Positions 1 to 8,802 of a DNA stretch of 13,404 nt are shown piece after piece. Each line of letters begins with the position of its first letter. The first letter of the stretch is position 1. Source of the DNA: Anaerolineae bacterium. GTDB lineage: Bacteria > Chloroflexota > Anaerolineae > Aggregatilineales > UBA2796. Made by a program: the position numbers and the translations under genes. Location: NCBI GenBank assembly GCA_020851855.1, contig JADZBY010000018.1, forward strand, positions 1 through 13,404. The letters run 5' to 3'. Below the pieces are notes generated by a model. The model worked only from the letters and a program-made list of their open reading frames with translations, searched no databases and was not told the DNA's origin.

Positions 1-3000
1 ACACGCCGCACCGGCTCCGGGAACAGAATCCAGAGCGTGTAGGAGAAGTGCAGCGCCCTGCCCGCCGGGTCGGGGCAAGCGGGCATGAACTGGCCGCCGT
101 CAAGCCACATGGCGAACTCGGAGAGAAAGGTCAGGTCCTCGTGGACGAAGGCTGTGCCAGACACATCCTGGAACTCCACGCCGTGCCAATCCACACAGCG
201 CTCGATTGCCGCGACGGCCTCGCCGCACGGCCAGCCGGGATAGGCGGCCAGGAACCAGTCGGCGTACGTGCGCGACGTGCGCCGCGTGAAGGCGAACGGC
301 GTTTTGGCCATGATCTGCAACTTGCTGGCCGATGCCTTGCCCTCGCCATCGACTTCGACCGCCCACGCGCCATCCAGATCGGCGCTGTCGAAGGCCGTCC
401 AGCCGCCTGCGCCCGCCTTTGGCCACTTCTCCAGCCGGATCGAGTCCGGGTCGAGCGTGTAGTCGAAGGTGTAATCTCCGATGGCTGTGCTGCCGCCATA
501 CTGCGCGTTCACGTTGTTCAGGCCGCTGTTGTCCAGCACCGCCCGGTCGAAGACGAGCAGCGGGCGCGCGTCGAGCGGCACGACCGGTCCGGCATCGTAT
601 CCGGCGTCCGTTGGCTCGCTGTCCGTCCCACTCAGGCGCGGCGTCCATGTCTCGCTGACCTTGAGGTGTTCCAGGCTGATCGACGAGAACGGGTCTTGTA
701 GGCCGGGCGGTAGGTCCTGCTTCCATTCGAGCAGGATATTCTCTTCCAGGTCCTTGATCGGCGCAGGCAAGTTGAGCCGCACCGTCAGGTCGCCGCGAAT
801 CCAGTACGGCTTCGGCGCTTTGCCGGAGAGACTCGCCTCGGCAGAGATGCCCGCGCTGAAGCCCGCCACGCCGATGCTGAACTCGCCGCCCAGGCCGAGT
901 TGCCCTTCAAGCTGGGCAGGCGTCCAGGTGATCGCCGCGCCGGACGCGATCCACGATTTGAGCGCGACCTGCACCGGGCCAAAGCGCCACTCGTCGCCAA
1001 AATCGACGCCAAAGCCCGCCGCGATGCCCTGGTGGTCGATCATCAGGTACGCATCGGCGTTGAACAACGCCAGCACATTGGCCCGGATGCGCCGCTCGTC
1101 GGGCTGGTCCTGGCCGAGGTAGACGTGCCAGTTCTCCGGGCGCGCGAAGTCAAAATACGCCTCGGCAGACGCCTGCACGTCCACCACCTGCGGTAATTCC
1201 CAGCCCGCGTCGATGGTGAACAGGAAGGTTCCGGCGCGCGCATCCAGCACCGCGAGCATGTTCAGGCTGCCCTCGCTGTTGTCCAGCAGGCCGGGCGGCA
1301 ATTGCAGGAAATTCGCCTTGCCGTTGAACAGGATGACCGGGCCGGGCAAGAGCAGCGCCACCAGCGCCTTCGTGGAGATGGTGAACCCGGTGTCAAACAC
1401 CGTGCCGAGCGTGATGCCTGCGCCGAACGCCATGCTGTCCAGCGCGCCGCGCCACTTGCTATCGTCCGTGATGTTGAACTGCGGCGGCCCGGCATACCAG
1501 CCGTACCAGTCGCCGCCCGTCGTATCCGGCTCGACATTCACGCCCAACAGCCCGGCAATGCCGTACAGCGCCGTGCCGCTCGCCCACAGCGGAATCCCGA
1601 CCGGAAGCTGAAGGCTGAGGAAGATGTAGACATAGTTGAAATCCAGGTCGGCGTTGTGCCCGATCTTCACCACGGCGTCAAGCGTGATGCCGAGTGGAGT
1701 CAGGACCAGTTCCGCGCTCCCGGCGAAGTAGTGATCGTCGGCCTCGTTGACCATGGTCACGTCGCCGGTGAACTCCAGCGCGCCCGGCACGGCCAGCGCA
1801 ATCCCGACGCCCTGCAACGTGATCTGCGGCGTCAGGTTCGCGCCCGGCTGCCACAGGATGCGCATCCCTTCCACCGATGCGCCGGTCGGCAGCAGGTCGA
1901 TGAGGTGCAGCCCGCCGGAAAAACCGATCCACGAGCGCCCGTCGTCTTCTTTGCCAAAGCCGATCTGGCTGATCTCCAGCCGGAAGCCGAACAGATCGAC
2001 CGCGAGCGGCGCTTGCAGCTTCAGCCAGCCGCCCGATACGCTGACCGTGCCGTCCGGGCGGATGAGCAGCTCCTGCACGCCGATCTCCGGCCATTGCAGC
2101 CCGGCCACCGAGAGCAGCAAGGAACCGCTCAGCATCAGTCCCACGTCGATGCCGTCGATGATGATCGCGAAACCGGTTACCTTGAGCGTCCCGATCTGCT
2201 CAAGGGTGAGGTTGGCCAGCCCGTTCGGGTCGCTCAGCCCGATGGTGAGCGCGCCGTCGACGCCCAGGCCGAGCGCCACGCCGACGGTTTTGTCGAAGAA
2301 CGGGATGGTCAGGTCGCCCTCGATGGCGAAGCCGGTGAGGGCGTTCTGCACGAAGCTGAGTGAGACGCTCCGGAGCGCAAAGGGGAAGCCCATGCACGCA
2401 TTCCGGCCCACAACGCTTGCGTCCGGGTCGCCGATATTGGCCTGAAGCGCGCCGGTGAAGCCCAGGTTGCCGATGAAGGCGTTGCGTATCGTCACCGACT
2501 CGATGGGGAACGTCTCCGGGAAGTGAACGCTGCCATCCGCGATGAATACGCCGCGAAAACCGGCGTTCAGCCCGGCGTCGGGATGGGCGACCATGAGCGA
2601 CTCGGCCACGTCCGCCGAAAAGCACAGCGTCACCGCGCCGGGCGCGACGACGAGGCCCGTCTCCCCGATGGCGAACGGCGCAAAGTCGAGCGTGTCGAGG
2701 TTCTCGAAGGTCAGGTCGCCGCTGGTCGAGAGCGTGACGGTGGCGTCCTCAAAGGCGACCTCGTAGATCGCATCGTCCAGCGCGACGTACTCGCCGTTTT
2801 GCAGCGTCACCGGGCGGATCAGGTCCATCCCGAAGCGCAGGCCGATGCGGCTGGTGACGGCCACCTGCAAGCCGTCGTCGGCAAAGGTGGTGGAAAACGC
2901 GACGCTGGTGGAATCTCCGCCGCCGAGCATCAACGAGATGCCCTGACTGCCCATCAGCGGGAAGGCGATTTCCTCAACCCCTTCCCAGCCGATGGCCAGT

Positions 3001-3164
3001 TCGGCGCTGAGCGTCGTCTCGCCTTCGATGAACTCGAAGCCGGTCCAGTACAGCCGGTCCAGCAGCGCATCATCCGGCGCGCCGAACACGTCGGCGGGGT
3101 AAAGCGGCACATCGTCCCAGGTGGCTATGTCCGCGCGCAGCGGCAGAAAGTCATCTGACAGCAT
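1..3164 (-). CDS. Giant beta-strand-rich protein of unknown function (3' end outside window)
   Basis: The frame from the ATG at 3164 stays open to the window edge, giving at least 1054 residues with no stop; the C-terminus is missing. A Shine-Dalgarno GGAG (3172-3175) lies 7 bases before the ATG, and the gene overlaps the upstream phospholipase D gene by 14 bases. There is no signal peptide (start MLSDDFLPLR). Most of residues 50-800 is a long succession of short alternating hydrophobic/polar, Gly- and Asp-turned strands, for example 275-310, 330-353 and 755-780, typical of an extended beta structure. Very hydrophobic patches occur at about 509-541 and 600-613. Residues 840-1054 are more ordinary and globular, with Trp and Cys (C980, C990, C1030). 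I do not recognise a characterised family. The style recalls uncharacterised large DUF6603-type proteins, but this is only an impression. No catalytic motif is visible. Its position suggests it works with the PLD and FN3 proteins. Confidence 0.9.
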   Translation of the reverse strand, partial: MLSDDFLPLRADIATWDDVPLYPADVFGAPDDALLDRLYWTGFEFIEGETTLSAELAIGWEGVEEIAFPLMGSQGISLMLGGGDSTSVAFSTTFADDGLQVAVTSRIGLRFGMDLIRPVTLQNGEYVALDDAIYEVAFEDATVTLSTSGDLTFENLDTLDFAPFAIGETGLVVAPGAVTLCFSADVAESLMVAHPDAGLNAGFRGVFIADGSVHFPETFPIESVTIRNAFIGNLGFTGALQANIGDPDASVVGRNACMGFPFALRSVSLSFVQNALTGFAIEGDLTIPFFDKTVGVALGLGVDGALTIGLSDPNGLANLTLEQIGTLKVTGFAIIIDGIDVGLMLSGSLLLSVAGLQWPEIGVQELLIRPDGTVSVSGGWLKLQAPLAVDLFGFRLEISQIGFGKEDDGRSWIGFSGGLHLIDLLPTGASVEGMRILWQPGANLTPQITLQGVGIALAVPGALEFTGDVTMVNEADDHYFAGSAELVLTPLGITLDAVVKIGHNADLDFNYVYIFLSLQLPVGIPLWASGTALYGIAGLLGVNVEPDTTGGDWYGWYAGPPQFNITDDSKWRGALDSMAFGAGITLGTVFDTGFTISTKALVALLLPGPVILFNGKANFLQLPPGLLDNSEGSLNMLAVLDARAGTFLFTIDAGWELPQVVDVQASAEAYFDFARPENWHVYLGQDQPDERRIRANVLALFNADAYLMIDHQGIAAGFGVDFGDEWRFGPVQVALKSWIASGAAITWTPAQLEGQLGLGGEFSIGVAGFSAGISAEASLSGKAPKPYWIRGDLTVRLNLPAPIKDLEENILLEWKQDLPPGLQDPFSSISLEHLKVSETWTPRLSGTDSEPTDAGYDAGPVVPLDARPLLVFDRAVLDNSGLNNVNAQYGGSTAIGDYTFDYTLDPDSIRLEKWPKAGAGGWTAFDSADLDGAWAVEVDGEGKASASKLQIMAKTPFAFTRRTSRTYADWFLAAYPGWPCGEAVAAIERCVDWHGVEFQDVSGTAFVHEDLTFLSEFAMWLDGGQFMPACPDPAGRALHFSYTLWILFPEPVRR

Positions 3165-4743
3165 TTTCCGTCTCCGCCTCAGTCTCTTCCCCGGTATCGC
3201 CGCCGTCCGTGGTCGTGGCCATGCCGCAGGATTGCGATGGGTGCATCAGGATGTTCCAGAAGGGGTTGGGCAACCCGCCCGATGGGTCGACGTCCCGCAC
3301 GCGCGACGGCGAAACGCCGATGCTCGTCAGGAACGTGGTGATGGCCGTTGGGATGAACAGCAGCGGATCGTCTTCCGGGTCGCCCTCGTCGGTGTTTTCT
3401 TCGGGCGGCGTGGTTTGCAGGTGTTCCGCCCAGAGCCGGACGCGCAGGTCACGAATAGAGCTGCTCACCGTGTAACGTTGCTGCGAGCCGTCCTGGCCAT
3501 CGACGGTGTACTCAATCAGGTCCACGCCAAAGACGCCGACGTTGATCTCGGAGTCGTGGGTCATGCTGCGCGGCGAGAAATTGGCCGATCCGACGCTCAC
3601 GTACACATCGTCCACGATCATCATCTTGGCGTGCACATAGATCGGCCCGGCCACCGGCTCGCTGCTATCGTGATGCGGCTCGCACGGGTGAAAACGATCC
3701 GCTGCGCCCGGCGCTTCCCGCACAATGTCAAAGCACGCATTCCGGTAATGGCGGTCAAACGTGGCCATCTCGGGCATCAGCACAAAGACGTGCACCGTCT
3801 CATTCGCGATGAGCCTGTCGCGGATGGCGCTCGCGATTTCCACGTCGAAGAAATACTGGTTTTCGATGTAGATGTAGTGCTCGGCGAGCGAGATGGCGTT
3901 CAGGTACGCGCTGCGATTGGTGTTGATGCCGCCCGGCGGCGCGAAATCGTAGTACACCGTTTCGACCGTGGCGTGTGGCCTCGTGAAGTGGCTGCAATGG
4001 TAGGTGAACAGCGCCTCGACGCGATGCACGGGGTTGGACAGCGCCGGGACCTGAAACAGGTAGGTGTTCGGGTCAAGCCGCGTGGTCGCCGTTTTCAGGT
4101 AACTCGCCTCGTCGGGGAAATCGTTCCAGCGGCGCACGAAGTCCAGCCAGATGGCCTCGGCGGCGGGACCTTGCACCTTGACGTGCACGTCGTGCCAGCC
4201 GGTGTAGCCTTTCAGCACTTCGAGCGCGTGGCCGGCGTCGTCGCGGCGGTCATCGACCAGATCAATGCCGCCCACGAATGCCGTTAGCTCGTAGACGCCC
4301 GCCGACGCCTGTTTCCCGAAGATGGCGTACTTGTGATGGTGCGAGCCGACGTTCGGATGCTTGTTGTCCACGATGACCTGCCCGCCCGACTCATCCAGGC
4401 TGCGCTTCAGGCGAAGGTGCAGGCCACGATGCGTTACCGGGCCGCTCGACGTGATAATCGGGGAGCCGGGCGTGCCGCGCCACAGCAGCAGCCGCACGTC
4501 GGCCCCGTTCTCCAACGCGGTCAGGAAATGATCGACCAGGGCCAGCTCGGAGCCGGGCAGCTGCATGTAGCCGCTCATCTTCCACGCGCCGACGAAGCAG
4601 AAGTCACCGTCCTGAAGCTGGCTGATCTGCTCGTACATGGCCGTCATCATCTCCAGACCATCCACGTAGGGCGTTACCTGGTTGCCCAGGCTGGCCGAGG
4701 CCGGGTCGACAAACCATACATCCGGGTCCTGGGTCGCGCTCAT
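3151..4743 (-). CDS. Phospholipase D superfamily protein with two HKD-type motifs
   Basis: A 530-residue member of the PLD superfamily, which hydrolyses or transfers phosphodiester bonds in phospholipids or nucleic acids. Two half-sites are visible. The first is HHK (H136, K138), followed by FVGGIDL at 156-162 and the WHDVHVKVQGP stretch at 183-193. The second is HAKMMIVDD with H371, K373 and D378, followed by GSANFSPRSM (385-394) and DSEINV. YIENQYF at 292-298 and the GGIDL..D.R.D pattern resemble eukaryotic (plant-type) PLDs more than bacterial cardiolipin synthases. The first motif has Gly143 where the family usually has Asp. There is no C2, PX or PH domain and no signal peptide; the last 25 residues are acidic and probably disordered. 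The ATG overlaps the stop of the FN3 gene (ATGA), and AGGAG at 4751-4755 lies 7 bases upstream, so translation is probably coupled. PLD superfamily membership is firm; the substrate is unknown. Confidence 0.93.
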   Translation of the reverse strand: MSATQDPDVWFVDPASASLGNQVTPYVDGLEMMTAMYEQISQLQDGDFCFVGAWKMSGYMQLPGSELALVDHFLTALENGADVRLLLWRGTPGSPIITSSGPVTHRGLHLRLKRSLDESGGQVIVDNKHPNVGSHHHKYAIFGKQASAGVYELTAFVGGIDLVDDRRDDAGHALEVLKGYTGWHDVHVKVQGPAAEAIWLDFVRRWNDFPDEASYLKTATTRLDPNTYLFQVPALSNPVHRVEALFTYHCSHFTRPHATVETVYYDFAPPGGINTNRSAYLNAISLAEHYIYIENQYFFDVEIASAIRDRLIANETVHVFVLMPEMATFDRHYRNACFDIVREAPGAADRFHPCEPHHDSSEPVAGPIYVHAKMMIVDDVYVSVGSANFSPRSMTHDSEINVGVFGVDLIEYTVDGQDGSQQRYTVSSSIRDLRVRLWAEHLQTTPPEENTDEGDPEDDPLLFIPTAITTFLTSIGVSPSRVRDVDPSGGLPNPFWNILMHPSQSCGMATTTDGGDTGEETEAETENAVR

Positions 4744-4755
4744 GCGTCTTCTCCT
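4740..4755 (-). promoter_or_regulatory. Coupled stop/start (ATGA) with Shine-Dalgarno for the PLD gene
   Basis: On the minus strand the ATG (4743-4741) shares bases with the TGA (4742-4740) of the upstream gene, and AGGAG (4755-4751) is spaced 7 bases from the ATG. This fixes the PLD start and implies cotranscription with, and translational coupling to, the FN3 gene. Confidence 0.8.
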
Positions 4756-7700
4756 GCCGCCGGGCTAACTTCGATCTCGTTGTAGCTGTCGCTCAGATTG
4801 CCGCTGGCCGAACGGACGCGCAGCCGGTATGCGTTCGTCAGACTCGCGTCGGCGGTCAGGTCGGCATAACGCTCCGTGCCCGCCGGGAGCCAGCCGGTGA
4901 TGGACAGCCACAAGCCGCCCGTTTGCGGCGAGCTGCGCTGCATCATCGCCTCGTGCGCTTCTTCGGCCAGCGTCCAGCGCAGCAGAATGCCCACGCCGGC
5001 GTTATGCCAGCGCGCGCTGCGCCATTCGGGCGGTGCGGGGATGCTCGTATCGACGGCCTGCCCGGCGGCGAGCGCCGATGGCCGCGACAGGTTGCCGTTC
5101 GTGTCGATGGCGGCGATGCGATAGTGATAGGGCACGCCGGCGGGTAGATCGGCGTCGGTGAACGCCTCGGCGACCACGCCCGGCGACGGAGCCAGCACCG
5201 CGAGCGGCGGCAGGCGGCGCACATCGGCCAGCGCGGCGGGGTCTTCGGCGCGCCAGATGTGGTAGGCGGCCAGATCGCGCTCGGTGTTGGCCCGCCAGCG
5301 CACGGTGATGCTGCGCTCGCCGCCGGCGACTCCCGTCAGGATGGGCGGGGCGGGCGGCGTCACGTCGTAGATATGCACGGGCGGGTACGCGCCGCTCCAC
5401 GCGCCCGGCGCACCGGCGGCGTTGATGGCGCGCACGCGGTACAGGTAGAAGCCTTGCCCCAGCCCGTCGAAGGTGTCGGTGAAACTCACGCCGCTGACCG
5501 TTTCGGCGTTCACGCGGCGAAAGGCGGCCTCGTTGCCGGGCCGGTTGGCGATGTCCTGGATGCGGCTATCGGGCAGGGCCGGGTAAAAATGCGCCGCCCA
5601 GTCGCGCCAGGCGTCCGTGGTCAGCGTCTCGGCGGTCAGATCGGGGTAATTCGCGGCCAGCCACGCCGCAAAATCCGGGTCGTCGGCAAAGGGATCGATG
5701 GCCGGGTCGGCGTAATAGCCCTTACGCTCGCGGCGCAGCTTGCTGTCCTGGTCGAAGAACGCGCCGCCGCTGCACCGGCACACGGCGTATTCGGCAGCGC
5801 CCTCAAGCGGCGACCAGGTCAGCGTATAACGGGCCTTGCCATAATAATCGGCGGGCCGGGCGAAGATCGGGGCGTCGCCCGCGACCGGCACATCCGCGAC
5901 GGCGGGCAAGATGGCGCGCTCCACGGCGATGATGCGCGCCGGGCCAGAGACAGCGCTCTGGTTGCCTGCCGCGCCGTCCGCCGCCGTGACGCCGATATTG
6001 GCTACGGTCGTGCCGCTGCCCGTCTCCGGCGTGAAGCCCGCCGCCGGGAGATAAACCGTGTAGCGCCGTCCGGGAGTGTAGGTGAACGAATCGCCCGGCG
6101 CAGGCTGGACCGTCGCCTGTTCCGGCTCCGGCGGGTCGCTGGGAACCGGGCGCGGCGAGAGTTCCAGCGTCAGCGCGCCGCCCATGTCGTGATGGCGCAC
6201 CGCGTAGGCCAGGCCATTGCAGACCAGCAGGCCGGGCGTCAGTACCTCGGCGGCGTCGTCGAGCGCCTGATCGGTGGTCACCGTGATGCGGCCCGGCGTG
6301 GACGAGTCCGCCACGGCGACGATCTGCCCACTGACCACCGGCGCGGCAATCGCCGGCTCGGCGTGGATGCGGCGCTGCCAGGCGGCTGGCTGGCGGTAGT
6401 CCTTCCACGCCGCGCTGCCCGGCGACAGGGTGAGCGTGAACGGCCCCGGCGTCGGACTCTGGTCGGGCAGCGTCAGGTTATTGACTGCAATCTGGAGCGG
6501 CGGCCCGTTTCGGTGGCTCACCACCTCGTAATACGCCCCGCCAACGCGCAGCCGTTCGCCGGCAAGCGTATCCGGCGCGCCGGTCCAGGTGGCGTCCGCG
6601 ACCAGCGTTGAGGTCGCGCCGTAGTACGCCACGCTGAGCACACGGCCCTGAAGTGTGTTCAGCTCGCCCGGCTCGAAGAAAATGCGAAACTCGCCGGGCG
6701 CATTGGCCACGTCCGGAGCCTGAAAATGCTGTGCGCCCTGCCATTCCCAGGTCACTTTGATGCCCGGCGCGTGCGGCGCATCGTCCGCCGTCAGGTAGCG
6801 GTCTGCCGGGTCAAGGTACGCGGCGGTCACGTTGGCGGGCGGCGGCGGTTTGACCCGGTCGCGCACCTGGACCGTCTGCGGCTCGCCCCACGCGCTCAGC
6901 CGCCCGAACAGGTCAATGCCGCGCACGCGGTAGCTGTACCAGCCGTCCGGCAGATGGCGGTCCACATAGCCGGGCAGCGGCAGGCCGCTCACTGCGCCGC
7001 CGCCATCCAGCAGCGCGCGCCGCGACAGCAGCACCGGCGCATCGGCGTTCAGAATTACCGCATCACCCGGACGGCCCGGCGTCTCGCCATCGCCCCGGCT
7101 GGCGCGCTGTACAAGGTAAAAGATGGGCGCATCGGGCGGCAGCGAGTCGCCGTCCACATCCGGCGGCTGCCAGCGTAGGCCCACCGATTGCCCGGTCAGG
7201 ATGCTGCCGTCTTCGGCGAGGCGCGTTTGACCCGGCAGGGCGGTAGCGGACGTCAGCGCCGTCTCCGGCACGCGGCGCGGCGAGCCGACCTCGTGGTGGA
7301 ACGTGGCGTATTCCACATCGCCCAGCGTGCCCGCCTTCTTGCGCGCCACGCAGGCGATGATCACGATGCGCGCCGCCGATTCGAGTTGCACCAGTGTGAT
7401 GCCGCGCGTATCTTCGAACGCAATCGCCTGTTCGCCCGCGGCCAGGTCCTGATTGGACACCGTGGTCAACCCGGCATAGGCTGTCGCGTTGAGGTTCCCA
7501 TCGGCTTTCACAAATAACGTGATCGACTCGGCGGGCTGGGGCAGCGTGATGGCAACCGGCGCGTTCGGCAACAGCGCCGCCGCTTCGAGCGCGTTCCCGG
7601 CGACGCCGTCCCAGGTGTCCTCGATGACCGTGATCAGGTTGGGCGAGACGATGCGCAGCCCGTCGTAGTCCACGCCGGTTGTGTAGCGGCTGCCGGGCGT

Positions 7701-8768
7701 CAACCGGGCGAAATCGAAGCGCTGGCCGGGAAAGGGCCGGTCGTCCCAGTGCGCGACGATACGATAGTCGTACCGCTGCCCGGCCTGCGCGGTGGCATCG
7801 TGCCAGTACAGGCCCAGGATGCGCGCCAGATTCGGATCGAGCGCGGCCAGCCGGAGCAGTTGCAACGATTGCCAGCGCAACCGGGTGGGCGCGGGCTGCT
7901 GGCCGTCGCCTGTGCCTGGCTCGTCGACAAAGGCCATCTGTTGCGGCTGTGTGCTGACCAGATCGAAGAGAATGGGGTGCAATTCGTCCTCAAAACCGGT
8001 CAGATAAGCGTCGCGGGCCTCGGCGGGCAACCCGGTGGGCAGGCGCGCGTCGGCCTCGGCCACGTCGTCGGGCTGATGCGGGTGCACGCCGGGCCATTCG
8101 GCGCTGGTGATGGGCAGATGAATCACGTCCGGCGCGTTGAGCGGCGCGCCCCAGTTCACGGTGAGGCTGTCCTCGACGAGCACGTAGCACACCTGACAGA
8201 CGACCATGTCCCGGCCACGCAGCAGCACGCTGTCGATGCGGTCGGCGTACAGGCGCACCGTCCAGGGATCGCCGGGCGCGCCTTGCCGGGCCAGCGCGCG
8301 GTCGACCAGCACGTCGTCGTCGCCCTTGCGCCAGTAGGCATCCCCGACGATGGGCGCAGGGCTGGCCGGGTCCAGCAGGATTTTGACGTGGCGCGCCGGT
8401 TCGGTCATGTCCAGGCGCAGCGTTTGCAGGCCGGGGAGCTGAAGCGCGGTGTCGGGGATGGGCTGGCCGCAGCCATCCACAAAATTACGCTCGCCGGACA
8501 CGGTGACGTTGACCATCTGAATCAAGTCGTTCCCGCCCAGAACGACTCCGCCATCCGGCTCAGGGAAAAAGACGCCGCACCATAACTGGCCCGGCTCGTG
8601 CGGGCGGCGGTACACGTCGAATCCGCCGCGCGGGAAGCCGAGATCACTGTCAAAGTCCCAGCGCAGGTGGATCCCGGCGGCCATCAGGCTGCCGTCGGCA
8701 AGCTCCTGCCCGCCGTCCACGCCAAGCGCTTTCATTGCAAGCCATTCCGGTCGCTGTCCGATCGCCAT
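4740..8768 (-). CDS. Large fibronectin type III-like multidomain protein
   Basis: A 1342-residue protein, first gene of the minus-strand operon. GGAG (8775-8778) sits 6 bases before the ATG. The N-terminus has no signal peptide or membrane segment, so it is either cytoplasmic or exported by an unusual route. Residues 1-60 form a distinctive module (HLRWDFDSDLGFPRGGFDVYRR at 34-55, near-identical in rhythm to FN3 B/C strands). FN3-like units are visible at about 526-636, 975-1137, 1138-1240 and 1245-1336, each with a W/L-rich B strand and a Y.YRVRA-like F strand (YSYRVRGID 611-619, YLYRVRAIN 1108-1116, YHYRIAAID 1214-1222). Proline linkers PPPP and TPPAPP join units. Residues about 1010-1090 form a helical, Trp-rich insert inside the 975-1137 unit. 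A CQVC pair lies at 191-194. There is no catalytic motif. It may be a scaffold or binding protein for the two downstream products. Functional role unknown. Confidence 0.92.
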   Translation of the reverse strand: MAIGQRPEWLAMKALGVDGGQELADGSLMAAGIHLRWDFDSDLGFPRGGFDVYRRPHEPGQLWCGVFFPEPDGGVVLGGNDLIQMVNVTVSGERNFVDGCGQPIPDTALQLPGLQTLRLDMTEPARHVKILLDPASPAPIVGDAYWRKGDDDVLVDRALARQGAPGDPWTVRLYADRIDSVLLRGRDMVVCQVCYVLVEDSLTVNWGAPLNAPDVIHLPITSAEWPGVHPHQPDDVAEADARLPTGLPAEARDAYLTGFEDELHPILFDLVSTQPQQMAFVDEPGTGDGQQPAPTRLRWQSLQLLRLAALDPNLARILGLYWHDATAQAGQRYDYRIVAHWDDRPFPGQRFDFARLTPGSRYTTGVDYDGLRIVSPNLITVIEDTWDGVAGNALEAAALLPNAPVAITLPQPAESITLFVKADGNLNATAYAGLTTVSNQDLAAGEQAIAFEDTRGITLVQLESAARIVIIACVARKKAGTLGDVEYATFHHEVGSPRRVPETALTSATALPGQTRLAEDGSILTGQSVGLRWQPPDVDGDSLPPDAPIFYLVQRASRGDGETPGRPGDAVILNADAPVLLSRRALLDGGGAVSGLPLPGYVDRHLPDGWYSYRVRGIDLFGRLSAWGEPQTVQVRDRVKPPPPANVTAAYLDPADRYLTADDAPHAPGIKVTWEWQGAQHFQAPDVANAPGEFRIFFEPGELNTLQGRVLSVAYYGATSTLVADATWTGAPDTLAGERLRVGGAYYEVVSHRNGPPLQIAVNNLTLPDQSPTPGPFTLTLSPGSAAWKDYRQPAAWQRRIHAEPAIAAPVVSGQIVAVADSSTPGRITVTTDQALDDAAEVLTPGLLVCNGLAYAVRHHDMGGALTLELSPRPVPSDPPEPEQATVQPAPGDSFTYTPGRRYTVYLPAAGFTPETGSGTTVANIGVTAADGAAGNQSAVSGPARIIAVERAILPAVADVPVAGDAPIFARPADYYGKARYTLTWSPLEGAAEYAVCRCSGGAFFDQDSKLRRERKGYYADPAIDPFADDPDFAAWLAANYPDLTAETLTTDAWRDWAAHFYPALPDSRIQDIANRPGNEAAFRRVNAETVSGVSFTDTFDGLGQGFYLYRVRAINAAGAPGAWSGAYPPVHIYDVTPPAPPILTGVAGGERSITVRWRANTERDLAAYHIWRAEDPAALADVRRLPPLAVLAPSPGVVAEAFTDADLPAGVPYHYRIAAIDTNGNLSRPSALAAGQAVDTSIPAPPEWRSARWHNAGVGILLRWTLAEEAHEAMMQRSSPQTGGLWLSITGWLPAGTERYADLTADASLTNAYRLRVRSASGNLSDSYNEIEVSPAAGEDA

Positions 8769-8802
8769 GCGCCGCTCCCTCTCGCCCCACGATAGAGCCT
8801 GG

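Noticed and set aside
1302..4287. Plus-strand frames of 353, 211 and 388 residues opposite the giant and PLD genes
   Set aside because: They lie in shadow frames of convincing minus-strand genes and show compositional bias without motifs.
5259..6611. A 450-residue plus-strand frame opposite the FN3 gene
   Set aside because: Low-complexity Arg/Gly/Ala composition and no motif; the minus strand has recognisable FN3 units here.
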